From NCBI GenBank assembly GCA_028869615.1, contig JAGWRQ010000094.1, forward strand, positions 1-7,734: a stretch of DNA of 7,734 bases, written 5' to 3'. The position numbers and the translations under genes are program-made. Below, piece by piece: positions 1 through 7,690 of the stretch. Numbering within the stretch: the first letter of the stretch is position 1; the number at the start of each line of letters is the position of its first letter. A model generated the notes under the pieces. It saw only the letters and a program-made list of their open reading frames with translations, did no database searches and had not been told where the DNA came from. Source of the DNA: Candidatus Methylomirabilota bacterium. Lineage in GTDB: Bacteria > Methylomirabilota > Methylomirabilia > Methylomirabilales > Methylomirabilaceae.

Positions 1-195
1 GGGCGCTTCACGTAGCGATGGAGGCGGATCACAGCAGGAATGACAAAAATGATCGAGGGGGAGTGGATGAAGTTTGGACTGTCCTCGATCCGTTCGGCCT
101 TTCCGGTGTACAGCAGAATGATTGCTCTTCGCGCGGTACAGACGTGGAGGGGTTCAAAGGAGTTATTCAATACCAATACTTTGTCAGTGTCCATC
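1..195 (-). CDS. HNH endonuclease-family protein, N-terminal part (cut by window edge)
   Basis: The minus strand reads 65 codons from an ATG at 195 to the left edge without a stop. The peptide opens MDTDKVLVLNNSFEPLHVCT, followed by ARRAIILLYTGKAERIED, then HSPS and PAVIRLHRYVKRP. This matches the conserved N-terminus of a family of small bacterial HNH proteins (pattern VLVLN-S-EPL, RRA--LL--GKAE, then SVIRL--YV). In that family the zinc-binding CxxC and HNH nuclease motifs follow immediately, here beyond the edge, so the catalytic part is unseen. An in-frame TAG lies three codons before the ATG, so no longer start is possible. I see no clear Shine-Dalgarno sequence. The gene follows ppx on the same strand after 102 bases and may be co-transcribed or use its own promoter in that gap. 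The cellular role of this family is poorly defined; family assignment is good, function is inference. Confidence 0.85.
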
Positions 196-254
196 GAGTG
201 GTTCTATGGGCTTAAGGCTTGCGAATCCCCCTATGGTGAAATCATCCTTAGCAT

Positions 255-271
255 ACAACGGGGACCGTTGT
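255..271 (-). promoter_or_regulatory. Perfect 7-bp inverted repeat with an overlapping TTGACA upstream of the HNH gene
   Basis: ACAACGG and CCGTTGT are separated by three bases in the gap between ppx and the HNH gene. On the minus strand a perfect TTGACA (274-269) overlaps one arm. The nearest -10-like hexamer, TATGCT at 255-250, is only 13 bases away, too close for a standard promoter. No T-run follows on either strand, so it does not look like an intrinsic terminator. An operator or a processing hairpin is possible. Its core, AACGG-N3-CCGTT, recurs in the tRNA promoter region at 7663-7675. Confidence 0.35.
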
Positions 272-297
272 CAACGCAAAGGAAAGAAGAGGCGACG

Positions 298-1236
298 TCA
301 GCTTCGTACGGCTTGCTGCCTGAGAAGGTCGAGGAGGATCCCTTCCCGTAGACCGCTATCGCTGACGACGAACTCGTCGTAACCAAGCGCGCCCATGACC
401 GTCAGGAGAAGGGCGGTGCCGGCTACAATCACGTCGGCTCGTCCTGGTTCCAAGAGCGGGATCTTGCTCCGTTCGACCAGCGGTCTCATCGCCAACGCAT
501 GAAGCAGTTGCCTCGTCCGAGTCATCGACAACCGGTGTCCGTTCACGTGAGTGGGACTATAGACGGTAAGCCCCAAATCTATCGCTGCGAGGGTGGTCGG
601 GGTCCCGGCGGTGCCGATGAGCGTTGTCCCCTCGAGATCGGGCAGTTCAGCGCGAAGCCGGCCAACCCGCTCCGCGACAACCTGTTCAATAGCCTTCAAC
701 TCACTGGGGGTTGGAGGATCGCTTTTGAGATGCGCCTCGGTCAGCTTAACGACGCCCAGGCCGGTGCTCACAATCGTCTCAATCGCCTCCCCCTTGGCCA
801 GAATGAACTCGGTGCTCCCCCCGCCGATGTCCATAACCAAGACCCGGCTCGACCCGAGGCGGAGCCCGTATCGAACGCCGAGGAGGGTGAGCCGCGCCTC
901 CTCGTTGCCGTCGATCACCTGGATGCTGAGCCCGCTCTCCCGGAGCACTCCAGCCACAAACTCCTTGCGGTTGCTCGCCTCCCGCACCGCACTGGTGGCG
1001 ACCGCCGCCACGTGCAGGGCCTTGAAATGGCGAGCCGTCTCGGCGAACCTCCTGAGGACCGCCAGACTGCGCCGCATTGGCACATCCTGGAGCAGCCGAC
1101 TTGGTATCAGCCCTTCGCCGAGGCGAGCAATCGTCTGCTCTTGATGAAGGACGGTAAAGTGATCGGGACCCGCTGCCTCGGCCACAAGCAGGCGAAGGGT
1201 ATTGGTGCCGATATCGATGGCCGCGTAGACCGCCAT
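298..1236 (-). CDS. ppx: Ppx/GppA-family phosphatase (exopolyphosphatase or pppGpp phosphohydrolase), short form
   Basis: A 312-residue cytosolic phosphatase of the actin-like ASKHA fold. The family removes terminal phosphate from polyphosphate or converts pppGpp to ppGpp. Visible motifs are the first phosphate-binding loop AAIDIGTNTLRLLVA (residues 5-19), TSAVREASN (81-89), IDGNEEARL (108-116; the catalytic glutamate of the family lies in this EE pair), the second phosphate loop VMDIGGGSTEFI (134-145), GTAGTPTTLAAID (208-220) and a C-terminal segment with SDSGLREGILLDLL (292-305). At about 310 residues it contains only the two ASKHA lobes and lacks the C-terminal HD-like region of the roughly 500-residue E. 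coli Ppx and GppA. Sequence alone does not separate polyphosphatase from pppGpp phosphatase activity. Its ATG directly follows the rqcH TGA (TGAATG), which points to translational coupling; only a weak GAGAG lies a few bases upstream. Confidence 0.93.
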   Translation of the reverse strand: MAVYAAIDIGTNTLRLLVAEAAGPDHFTVLHQEQTIARLGEGLIPSRLLQDVPMRRSLAVLRRFAETARHFKALHVAAVATSAVREASNRKEFVAGVLRESGLSIQVIDGNEEARLTLLGVRYGLRLGSSRVLVMDIGGGSTEFILAKGEAIETIVSTGLGVVKLTEAHLKSDPPTPSELKAIEQVVAERVGRLRAELPDLEGTTLIGTAGTPTTLAAIDLGLTVYSPTHVNGHRLSMTRTRQLLHALAMRPLVERSKIPLLEPGRADVIVAGTALLLTVMGALGYDEFVVSDSGLREGILLDLLRQQAVRS

Positions 1237-3012
1237 TCAGCTCTCAGTGCGGAGGATGTCTTCAGCAGCATGCAGTCGGCGAACCAGGTCGGCCTCAGGC
1301 CGCACCGTGATCGTCTTCTCCCGCGCGAGCAGTACGGCTCCCGGCGCGGCAGTCTTCGGCTTCCTCAGAAATTTCCGCAGGACGTAGTCCACCGGCACCT
1401 TGACCTCCCCACGCGCCCGGCTGTAGTAGGCGGCAAGCTGCGCCGCCTCGCACAGGGTTCGCGGTGGGGCCTGCTTACCTTTGGCCAGACGAACGAGGAC
1501 ATGCGAGCCACGAATGCCTTGGGCGTGAAGCCACAGATCGTGAGGCTTGGCAAGCCGCCAGGTCAGGTGATCGTTGCCCGCTCCGCTCTTACCGACCAGG
1601 ATCGAGAGGCCGTCCGAGGAGCGGAAGGTGCGCGGTTCCGGCCCTTCCGATTCTCGGACGCGCGGCGCTGCCGGTCCCTGGGTCGGTCGGCGCCTCGCCA
1701 CACTGGCCAAAGCAGCATCAACCCGCTGCAACTCGTCCAAGCCCTTCGCCATCCCCGCTTCCTGGATCAGTGCCCGGAGCATGGCCAGCCGCTCCGTGAC
1801 CTCTTCAAGACGCCTTGTCACGATTGCCGCTCCACGTTTGGCCTTGCGGTGCAGAGCAAAGTAGCGTCGAGCGTTCTCCTCGATGGAACAGGCGGGGTCC
1901 AGATCGATTCGCAACAATGGCATTCCCGGATCAGTGTAGTCGGCAAGTTCGACCGTCTGCTGTCCACGCCGAATATTGGCCCGATTGGCAAGGAGGAGTT
2001 GACCTTTGCGGGCATGAAGCTCGCCCTCACGATAGATCGTCGCCTCCTGCCAGAGCCCAGCCAAAAGCCGCTCCGCGGCACCGATCTCACTCTGCAGGCG
2101 GCGCAGCAACCCAGCCCGAAGGGCCTGCAACCGCTCACCCTGTTCGCGGCTTGCATGGTAGGCAGCAAGCGCCCCAGCCATAGTGGAATGAGGAACCTGG
2201 TGGTCAGCCGCCACGGTGATCAGCGGAAACGCCGCGACACCGATGGGCTCCCCATCGCTCCCCATGAGCAGCCTAGGTTCGAAGGAAGCATTGGCCATCC
2301 GGCTCATGAGATCGCGAAACGACTTCCAAAGGGCGCGCGCCTGTTCGTCGAGGGAGGCAACTGTTGAGAGTCCGGAACGGGCCACCAGTTCCGTCGCCAT
2401 TAATAAGCTGAACCCTGCAAAGCCGGTCGCAAGTACGCGCGCCGGCTCGACCCCTTCAGCAAGGCGTACGCGGACCAGTTCATAAAATTCCTCTTCTCCG
2501 ACCGACCGAGGATCGATGCGGCTATCATCAAAGGAAGATCGATACGGCTCGCCCGGTCCCGGTGTCTTACCCCTCGTTCGTCCAGAGGCCGCGCGAAGGT
2601 GGTCGATAACCGTTCCGGCCGTTCGATCCACGAGGACAAAGTTGCTCGCCGGCCCAAGCATCTCCACATACAGGGTCATAGCTGCCTCGGGCAGCGGACC
2701 GCCGCGCATATGAATCGCCATGATCCGGTCCAACCCCACCTGCTCAACCCCCTCGATCAGCGCCTCTTTTGTCTTTGAAGCGACGAGGTCCCCAAACCTC
2801 GACGAGTGTATAGCAGGCTTGCGTGGCGGCGGGAGCAACTCGACTCTGGGCGCGCCAGGCTTGGCGGAGATCACAAGTCCGCCTGGCGCTCGTCTCCCGT
2901 GAAAGACCAGAAGCAGACTCCACCGATCGAGTTGCTGAGTGCGACTGATCGTGGCGCCCGGGAGGATGGCTTGCAGCTCCTGGATGATCGCGGCGAGGCA
3001 AAAGGCATCCAT
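1237..3012 (-). CDS. rqcH: RqcH / NFACT-family ribosome quality-control protein (often annotated fibronectin-binding protein A)
   Basis: A 591-residue homologue of bacterial RqcH and eukaryotic Rqc2/NEMF. In Bacillus subtilis, RqcH binds split 50S subunits that still carry peptidyl-tRNA and directs C-terminal alanine tailing that marks stalled peptides for degradation. The NFACT-N region begins at the start codon (MDAFCLAAIIQELQAILPGA) and holds the GLDRI motif at 93-97; its Asp-Arg pair (95-96) corresponds to the pair needed for alanine tailing in B. subtilis RqcH. Two charged helical stretches at about 282-322 and 385-440 fit the central coiled coil. The NFACT-R domain spans about 462-572, with NDHLT (480-484), DLWLHAQGIRGSHVLVR (492-508) and CEAAQLAAYYSRARG (521-535). 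The start is supported because family homology begins at this Met. No clear Shine-Dalgarno sequence is visible. It is the first gene of the rqcH-ppx unit. Older names refer to fibronectin binding in pathogens, which is unlikely to be its main role. Confidence 0.93.
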   Translation of the reverse strand: MDAFCLAAIIQELQAILPGATISRTQQLDRWSLLLVFHGRRAPGGLVISAKPGAPRVELLPPPRKPAIHSSRFGDLVASKTKEALIEGVEQVGLDRIMAIHMRGGPLPEAAMTLYVEMLGPASNFVLVDRTAGTVIDHLRAASGRTRGKTPGPGEPYRSSFDDSRIDPRSVGEEEFYELVRVRLAEGVEPARVLATGFAGFSLLMATELVARSGLSTVASLDEQARALWKSFRDLMSRMANASFEPRLLMGSDGEPIGVAAFPLITVAADHQVPHSTMAGALAAYHASREQGERLQALRAGLLRRLQSEIGAAERLLAGLWQEATIYREGELHARKGQLLLANRANIRRGQQTVELADYTDPGMPLLRIDLDPACSIEENARRYFALHRKAKRGAAIVTRRLEEVTERLAMLRALIQEAGMAKGLDELQRVDAALASVARRRPTQGPAAPRVRESEGPEPRTFRSSDGLSILVGKSGAGNDHLTWRLAKPHDLWLHAQGIRGSHVLVRLAKGKQAPPRTLCEAAQLAAYYSRARGEVKVPVDYVLRKFLRKPKTAAPGAVLLAREKTITVRPEADLVRRLHAAEDILRTES

Positions 3013-3137
3013 AACGCATAACTATACCCAAGACAGCTACTCGCGTAAAGCTCGGCCTGGGTCTCAGCCAAAGGAATCACACCGTCTCTTGGGCATCTCA
3101 ACCTCAAAACATTCGTTTCCTCCTCGTCCTCACCCCC

Positions 3138-3190
3138 GGCCCAAGTCGATGATCCAGTCGGCCGTCTTCATCAGCTTCAGGTTGGCCTCG
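3138..3190 (-). pseudogene. Relic of the 3' end of a second uvrA-type gene
   Basis: On the minus strand this stretch reads [17 protein letters not shown], equivalent to [17 protein letters not shown] (residues 820-836) in the intact UvrA of this window. The DNA at 3138-3184 matches 5001-5047 without gaps at 40 of 47 bases. Of the seven differences four are synonymous and the other three give I to M, V to L and E to K. That pattern means the copy diverged while still under selection as protein, then decayed. A stop (TGA) appears two codons later and the likeness ends on both sides. It lies about 125 bases before rqcH on the same strand, close to the distance from this motif to the stop codon in the intact uvrA (about 105 bases). 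A fragment of a UvrA paralogue is as likely as a copy of this uvrA. Confidence 0.7.
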
Positions 3191-3284
3191 CTCCTTGGGT
3201 CTCTTGCGATTGGATTCGAGGATGAACGAAAATATGTAACAAAGAGTTGGATACACCACATTAAGCCACGATTTACAAAAATAC

Positions 3285-3311
3285 ACCGAACGTGGTATTG
3301 CAAAAATATTT
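3285..3311 (+). repeat. Composite motif ACCGAACGTGG + AAATATTT, copy 1
   Basis: ACCGAACGTGG (3285-3295) is followed after 8 bases by the palindromic AAATATTT (3304-3311). A second copy with one changed base lies at 3380-3410. The two GTGG-containing elements are 95 bases apart, about nine helical turns, and the copies bracket the candidate plus-strand promoters. Paired binding sites for a regulator are possible; the motif resembles no site I can name. Confidence 0.4.
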
Positions 3312-3327
3312 AACCATCCATTATACT
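3298..3327 (+). promoter_or_regulatory. Candidate sigma70-type promoter for the first response regulator
   Basis: TTGCAA (3298-3303) and TATACT (3322-3327) are separated by 18 bases, matching the -35 consensus at 4 of 6 and the -10 consensus at 5 of 6 positions. Transcription would start near 3334, leaving a leader of about 170 bases before the ATG at 3503. AT-rich DNA yields such matches by chance, so support is moderate. Confidence 0.4.
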
Positions 3328-3352
3328 ACATTTTCTCTTTTATGACCAACAT

Positions 3353-3368
3353 TGGCACAAATATCGCA
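3353..3368 (+). promoter_or_regulatory. Candidate sigma54 (RpoN) promoter
   Basis: TTGGCAC, five bases, then TCGCA matches the sigma54 pattern TGGCAC-N5-TTGCA at 10 of the 11 defined positions, with the invariant GG (3354-3355) and GC (3366-3367) exactly ten bases apart. The predicted start is near 3379, 124 bases before the response regulator ATG. If real, transcription would need an enhancer-binding activator; none is encoded here. The site is a single-motif prediction. Confidence 0.4.
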
Positions 3369-3379
3369 TCTACAACAAT

Positions 3380-3410
3380 ACCGAATGTGGCCACAAACCC
3401 CTAAATATTT
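3380..3410 (+). repeat. Composite motif ACCGAATGTGG + AAATATTT, copy 2
   Basis: ACCGAATGTGG (3380-3390) and AAATATTT (3403-3410), with a 12-base gap. It differs from copy 1 by one base in the first element and by the longer gap. It begins at the predicted transcription start of the sigma54-like site. Confidence 0.4.
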
Positions 3411-3502
3411 TGCGTACCTGGTGGCTTGAACACCCTACTCAGTGAACTTCTCGACATTACCTGAGTTAAAGGGATAAGCCTGGCAGATGCTATGAAAACA
3501 TC

Positions 3503-4150
3503 ATGAGCCGGATCACGGTCCTTATTGCTGACGATTACGCTCTTTTCCGAGAAGGGCTCCACCTGCTCCTCGCTCAGGAGAAAGGTATTCAGGTTGTCGG
3601 CCAGGCGATGGATGGCAAGCAGGCGCTGATCATGACGGAGGCGCTCCAGCCGGATATCCTCTTGCTGAGTGTCCAACTGCCGGCGGTAAATGGCCTCGAT
3701 GCCCTTCCAAGGATTCGCGCAAAAAGCCCCGGGACGAAAGTTCTGATCCTGTCCGGCTATCCAGGGGACGACTTCATCGTCGAGGCCTTACAGCGTGGCG
3801 CCAAGGGGTGCTTATCGAAGACGCTGACGCGCGCCGACATCGTCAAGGCCATTCGCGTCACCCATGCCGGAGAACTCTGGGCAGAGCGCAAGGTGCTGAC
3901 GCAGACACTGGAGAGCCTGCTCCAGAAAGGCAACCAATCGCCTTCCCAAGAGACGCACGAGACCCTGACCAATAGGGAGCGCGAAATCATCAAATGGGTG
4001 ATGGAGGGGATGAGCAACAAAGAGATTGCCGCGCAATTGGGGATTAGCGACCATACTGTGAAGACACATTTGCGCAACATCTTCGGTAAACTGAAGGTCA
4101 ACCGCCGCCTCCAACTTCTCCTGTATCGGATCGCGGACCGCACCGCCTGA
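3503..4150 (+). CDS. NarL/FixJ-type response regulator with a phospho-acceptor-less receiver (Asp to Ser)
   Basis: A 215-residue cytosolic DNA-binding regulator. The receiver covers about residues 3-122: acidic pair D10-D11 (IADDYALFREGL), the conserved Ser at 84 (LILSGY) and Lys at 106 (LSKTL) are present. The acceptor position, normally D in the pattern PD--L-D---P, is Ser56 (PDILLLSVQLP; codon AGT at 3668-3670). A linker (GELWAERKVLTQTLESLL) leads to a LuxR-type helix-turn-helix at about 154-202, with LTNREREI, GMSNKEIAAQLGISDHTVKTHLRNIFGKL. The output domain looks fully functional, so the protein probably binds DNA, but it cannot be phosphorylated at the usual Asp and may act constitutively, through a partner or through a ligand. 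The ATG has no good Shine-Dalgarno sequence; a four-codon reading frame overlaps it. A related receiver-only protein is encoded 149 bases downstream. No histidine kinase is present in the window. Confidence 0.92.
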   Translation: MSRITVLIADDYALFREGLHLLLAQEKGIQVVGQAMDGKQALIMTEALQPDILLLSVQLPAVNGLDALPRIRAKSPGTKVLILSGYPGDDFIVEALQRGAKGCLSKTLTRADIVKAIRVTHAGELWAERKVLTQTLESLLQKGNQSPSQETHETLTNREREIIKWVMEGMSNKEIAAQLGISDHTVKTHLRNIFGKLKVNRRLQLLLYRIADRTA

Positions 4151-4218
4151 TCTCCTACCCTCCTTCTCTCCTGCCATCACGTTTTTCCCCGTCGAGTCTA
4201 CTCTGTCGATAGATCAGC

Positions 4219-4238
4219 AAAAGAGCTACGCCTTTTTT
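4219..4238 (+). terminator. Weak terminator-like hairpin after the first response regulator
   Basis: AAAAG (4219-4223) can pair with CTTTT (4232-4236), extended by a GC/GC pair across one bulged A and closed by a three-base loop, then two further Ts. The stem is short and A/T-dominated, so termination would be partial at best. It may separate the two regulator genes or simply be a chance structure. Confidence 0.25.
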
Positions 4239-4299
4239 CCTTACGAAATACCTCCAATGGGCGATTGTGCGAGATGATGGCGCCAGGTAAATTTCGCGC

Positions 4300-4770
4300 A
4301 TGCAAAACCGTCTTATTTCCCCCATCCGTGTCGTCGTTGCGGAAGATGATTCCGCGTATCGGGAGCTGCTGTGCGAACAACTCCGACTCACTCCAGACCT
4401 GGACGTCATCGGGGAGGCGCAGGATGGCCGGGAGGCGGTTGCGGCGGTAGGAAGGCTGAAACCCGACGTATTGACCCTTGACCTGGACCTTCCGGGGATG
4501 AACGGTCTGGATGTTCTTTACGTAACCCGCTGGTGTAGCCCGGACACGAAGGTGATCATCATCTCGGGCCGCGACGAGGAGTCGATCATTCAGGAGGCCC
4601 TCAGACAGGGTGCAAAAGGCTATGTCGTGAAGGGTGATGGGACCGATCTGAAGAAGACGATCAGGGTGGTACATGACGGCGAGGTGTGGGCACGGCGCCA
4701 AGTCCTGACCGCGATCATCGCGGAGATGGGTAACGCCGGTCAACCCGCCCCACCCTACGACGGAGGGTAA
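4300..4770 (+). CDS. Stand-alone NarL-type receiver domain protein, no DNA-binding domain
   Basis: A 156-residue protein with a complete receiver: acidic cluster E15-D16-D17 (VAEDDSAYRELL), phosphorylatable Asp61 in PDVLTLDLDLPGMNGL, conserved Ser89 (VIIISGR) and Lys111 (GYVVKGD). It continues through the NarL-type linker (GEVWARRQVLTAIIAEM, 127-143) and stops after a short tail, GNAGQPAPPYDGG, exactly where a LuxR-type helix-turn-helix would begin. I found no such domain in any plus-strand frame down to 4893, so this is not a simple recent frameshift. It is clearly paralogous to the preceding regulator: the blocks ALRQGAKG and IRVVHDGEVWA correspond to ALQRGAKG and IRVTHAGELWA. Possible roles are phosphate relay or sink, partner of a DNA-binding protein, or control by protein contact. 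The ATG is preceded by only a weak AGG about 11 bases upstream. Confidence 0.88.
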   Translation: MQNRLISPIRVVVAEDDSAYRELLCEQLRLTPDLDVIGEAQDGREAVAAVGRLKPDVLTLDLDLPGMNGLDVLYVTRWCSPDTKVIIISGRDEESIIQEALRQGAKGYVVKGDGTDLKKTIRVVHDGEVWARRQVLTAIIAEMGNAGQPAPPYDGG

Positions 4771-4893
4771 AGGTGCGCTCGTCCTGGTGCAGTGTTCGAC
4801 ACATGGATCGGAGGGGGATGGGAGCCTGGAGCGGAGAGGGGGAATGCCTTCGATAGTTGATAAGCAAAAGGCGTCCGTGGCACCTCGCTATAC
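4771..4893. other. Gap between convergent genes (receiver protein and uvrA)
   Basis: A 123-base spacer with a G-rich stretch on the plus strand at about 4809-4844 (three runs of three or more G plus shorter GG runs). No strong terminator is visible in either direction. For uvrA the best candidate is a weak four-base stem, GGTG with CGCC, followed by TTTT at roughly 4868-4886 on the minus strand. Confidence 0.4.
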
Positions 4894-7509
<2,616 letters not shown>

Positions 7510-7520
7510 AACGTGACCAA

Positions 7521-7525
7521 CTCCT
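7521..7525 (-). promoter_or_regulatory. Shine-Dalgarno site deciding the uvrA start
   Basis: AGGAG on the minus strand ends 11 bases before the ATG at 7509. The spacing is on the long side, but it is the only good ribosome-binding sequence near the conserved N-terminus [16 protein letters not shown] and supports that start over the upstream ATG at 7587. Confidence 0.6.
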
Positions 7526-7585
7526 ACAGATTGTTCAGGCCCGAAAAGAGGTTCATGAGAGGATTCCGGAAGAAGCCGAATTTTC

Positions 7586-7615
7586 ATTATATAATCAATT
7601 TTTGTAACCTGGCAA
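7586..7615 (-). promoter_or_regulatory. uvrA promoter (sigma70-type)
   Basis: On the minus strand TTGCCA (7615-7610, 5 of 6 to consensus), 18 bases, then a perfect TATAAT (7591-7586). Transcription would start near 7579 with a leader of about 70 bases. I looked for SOS operators: no CTG-N10-CAG or GAAC-N4-GTTC is present; a CTG-N9-CAG at 7609-7623 has the wrong spacing. Confidence 0.75.
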
Positions 7616-7621
7616 GGTGAC

Positions 7622-7636
7622 AGAGCAAAAGGCTCT
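7622..7636 (+). other. Small inverted repeat between the uvrA and tRNA promoters
   Basis: AGAGC (7622-7626) and GCTCT (7632-7636) with a five-base loop AAAAG, followed by TT. It is too weak for a reliable terminator. It lies between the two divergent promoters and may have no function. Confidence 0.25.
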
Positions 7637-7653
7637 TTCCGCCCACATTTTCA

Positions 7654-7683
7654 TTGACAGAGAACGGCCGCCGTTGCCATTAT
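7654..7683 (+). promoter_or_regulatory. Promoter of the tRNA-Leu gene
   Basis: A perfect TTGACA (7654-7659), 18 bases, then CATTAT (7678-7683, 4 of 6). The predicted start is near 7690, just before the mature tRNA 5' end at 7691, so any 5' leader would be very short. TTATAC at 7680-7685 is an alternative -10 with an over-long 20-base spacer. Confidence 0.5.
7663..7675. repeat. Palindrome AACGGC-C-GCCGTT in the tRNA promoter spacer
   Basis: A perfect six-base inverted repeat around one central base, located between the -35 and -10 elements where a bound protein would block transcription. Its AACGG-N3-CCGTT form is shared with the palindrome at 257-269 upstream of the HNH gene. Confidence 0.4.
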
Positions 7684-7690
7684 ACAGCGG

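Larger units (their letters stand above)
3013..3502. other. 490-base AT-rich divergent intergenic region
   Basis: This gap separates rqcH (minus) from the first response regulator (plus), so it should contain promoters for both. The half next to rqcH carries a short uvrA-like coding remnant. The AT-rich half (about 3230-3420) carries a duplicated motif, a sigma70-like and a sigma54-like candidate for the plus strand, and several A and T tracts. I found no convincing -35/-10 pair for rqcH on the minus strand. Short open frames here show no protein family likeness, apart from codons 3190-3138 described separately. Confidence 0.7.

Noticed and set aside
40..351. 103-codon plus-strand open frame at the left edge
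   Set aside because: It overlaps the HNH gene and the end of ppx on the opposite strand and has no family likeness. The minus-strand HNH reading is far better supported.
499..2367. 622-codon open frame on the plus strand
   Set aside because: It runs antisense across both rqcH and ppx, whose protein families are clear. Its translation is rich in Arg, Pro and Gln with no family likeness, as expected from a GC-rich antisense frame.
4216..4223. AGCAAAAG, also at 4863-4870 and 7624-7631, always between genes on the plus strand
   Set aside because: Only eight bases, no consistent flanking structure, and a similar GCAAAAGGC occurs in rqcH coding sequence. I tried to fit known riboswitch cores around it and none matched.
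4809..4844. Possible G-quadruplex in the G-rich stretch after the receiver gene
   Set aside because: Only three runs of three or more G; a four-run three-layer quadruplex cannot be formed without mismatches.
7609..7623. Possible LexA (SOS) box near the uvrA promoter
   Set aside because: CTG and CAG are nine bases apart rather than ten and the flanks do not fit the consensus.
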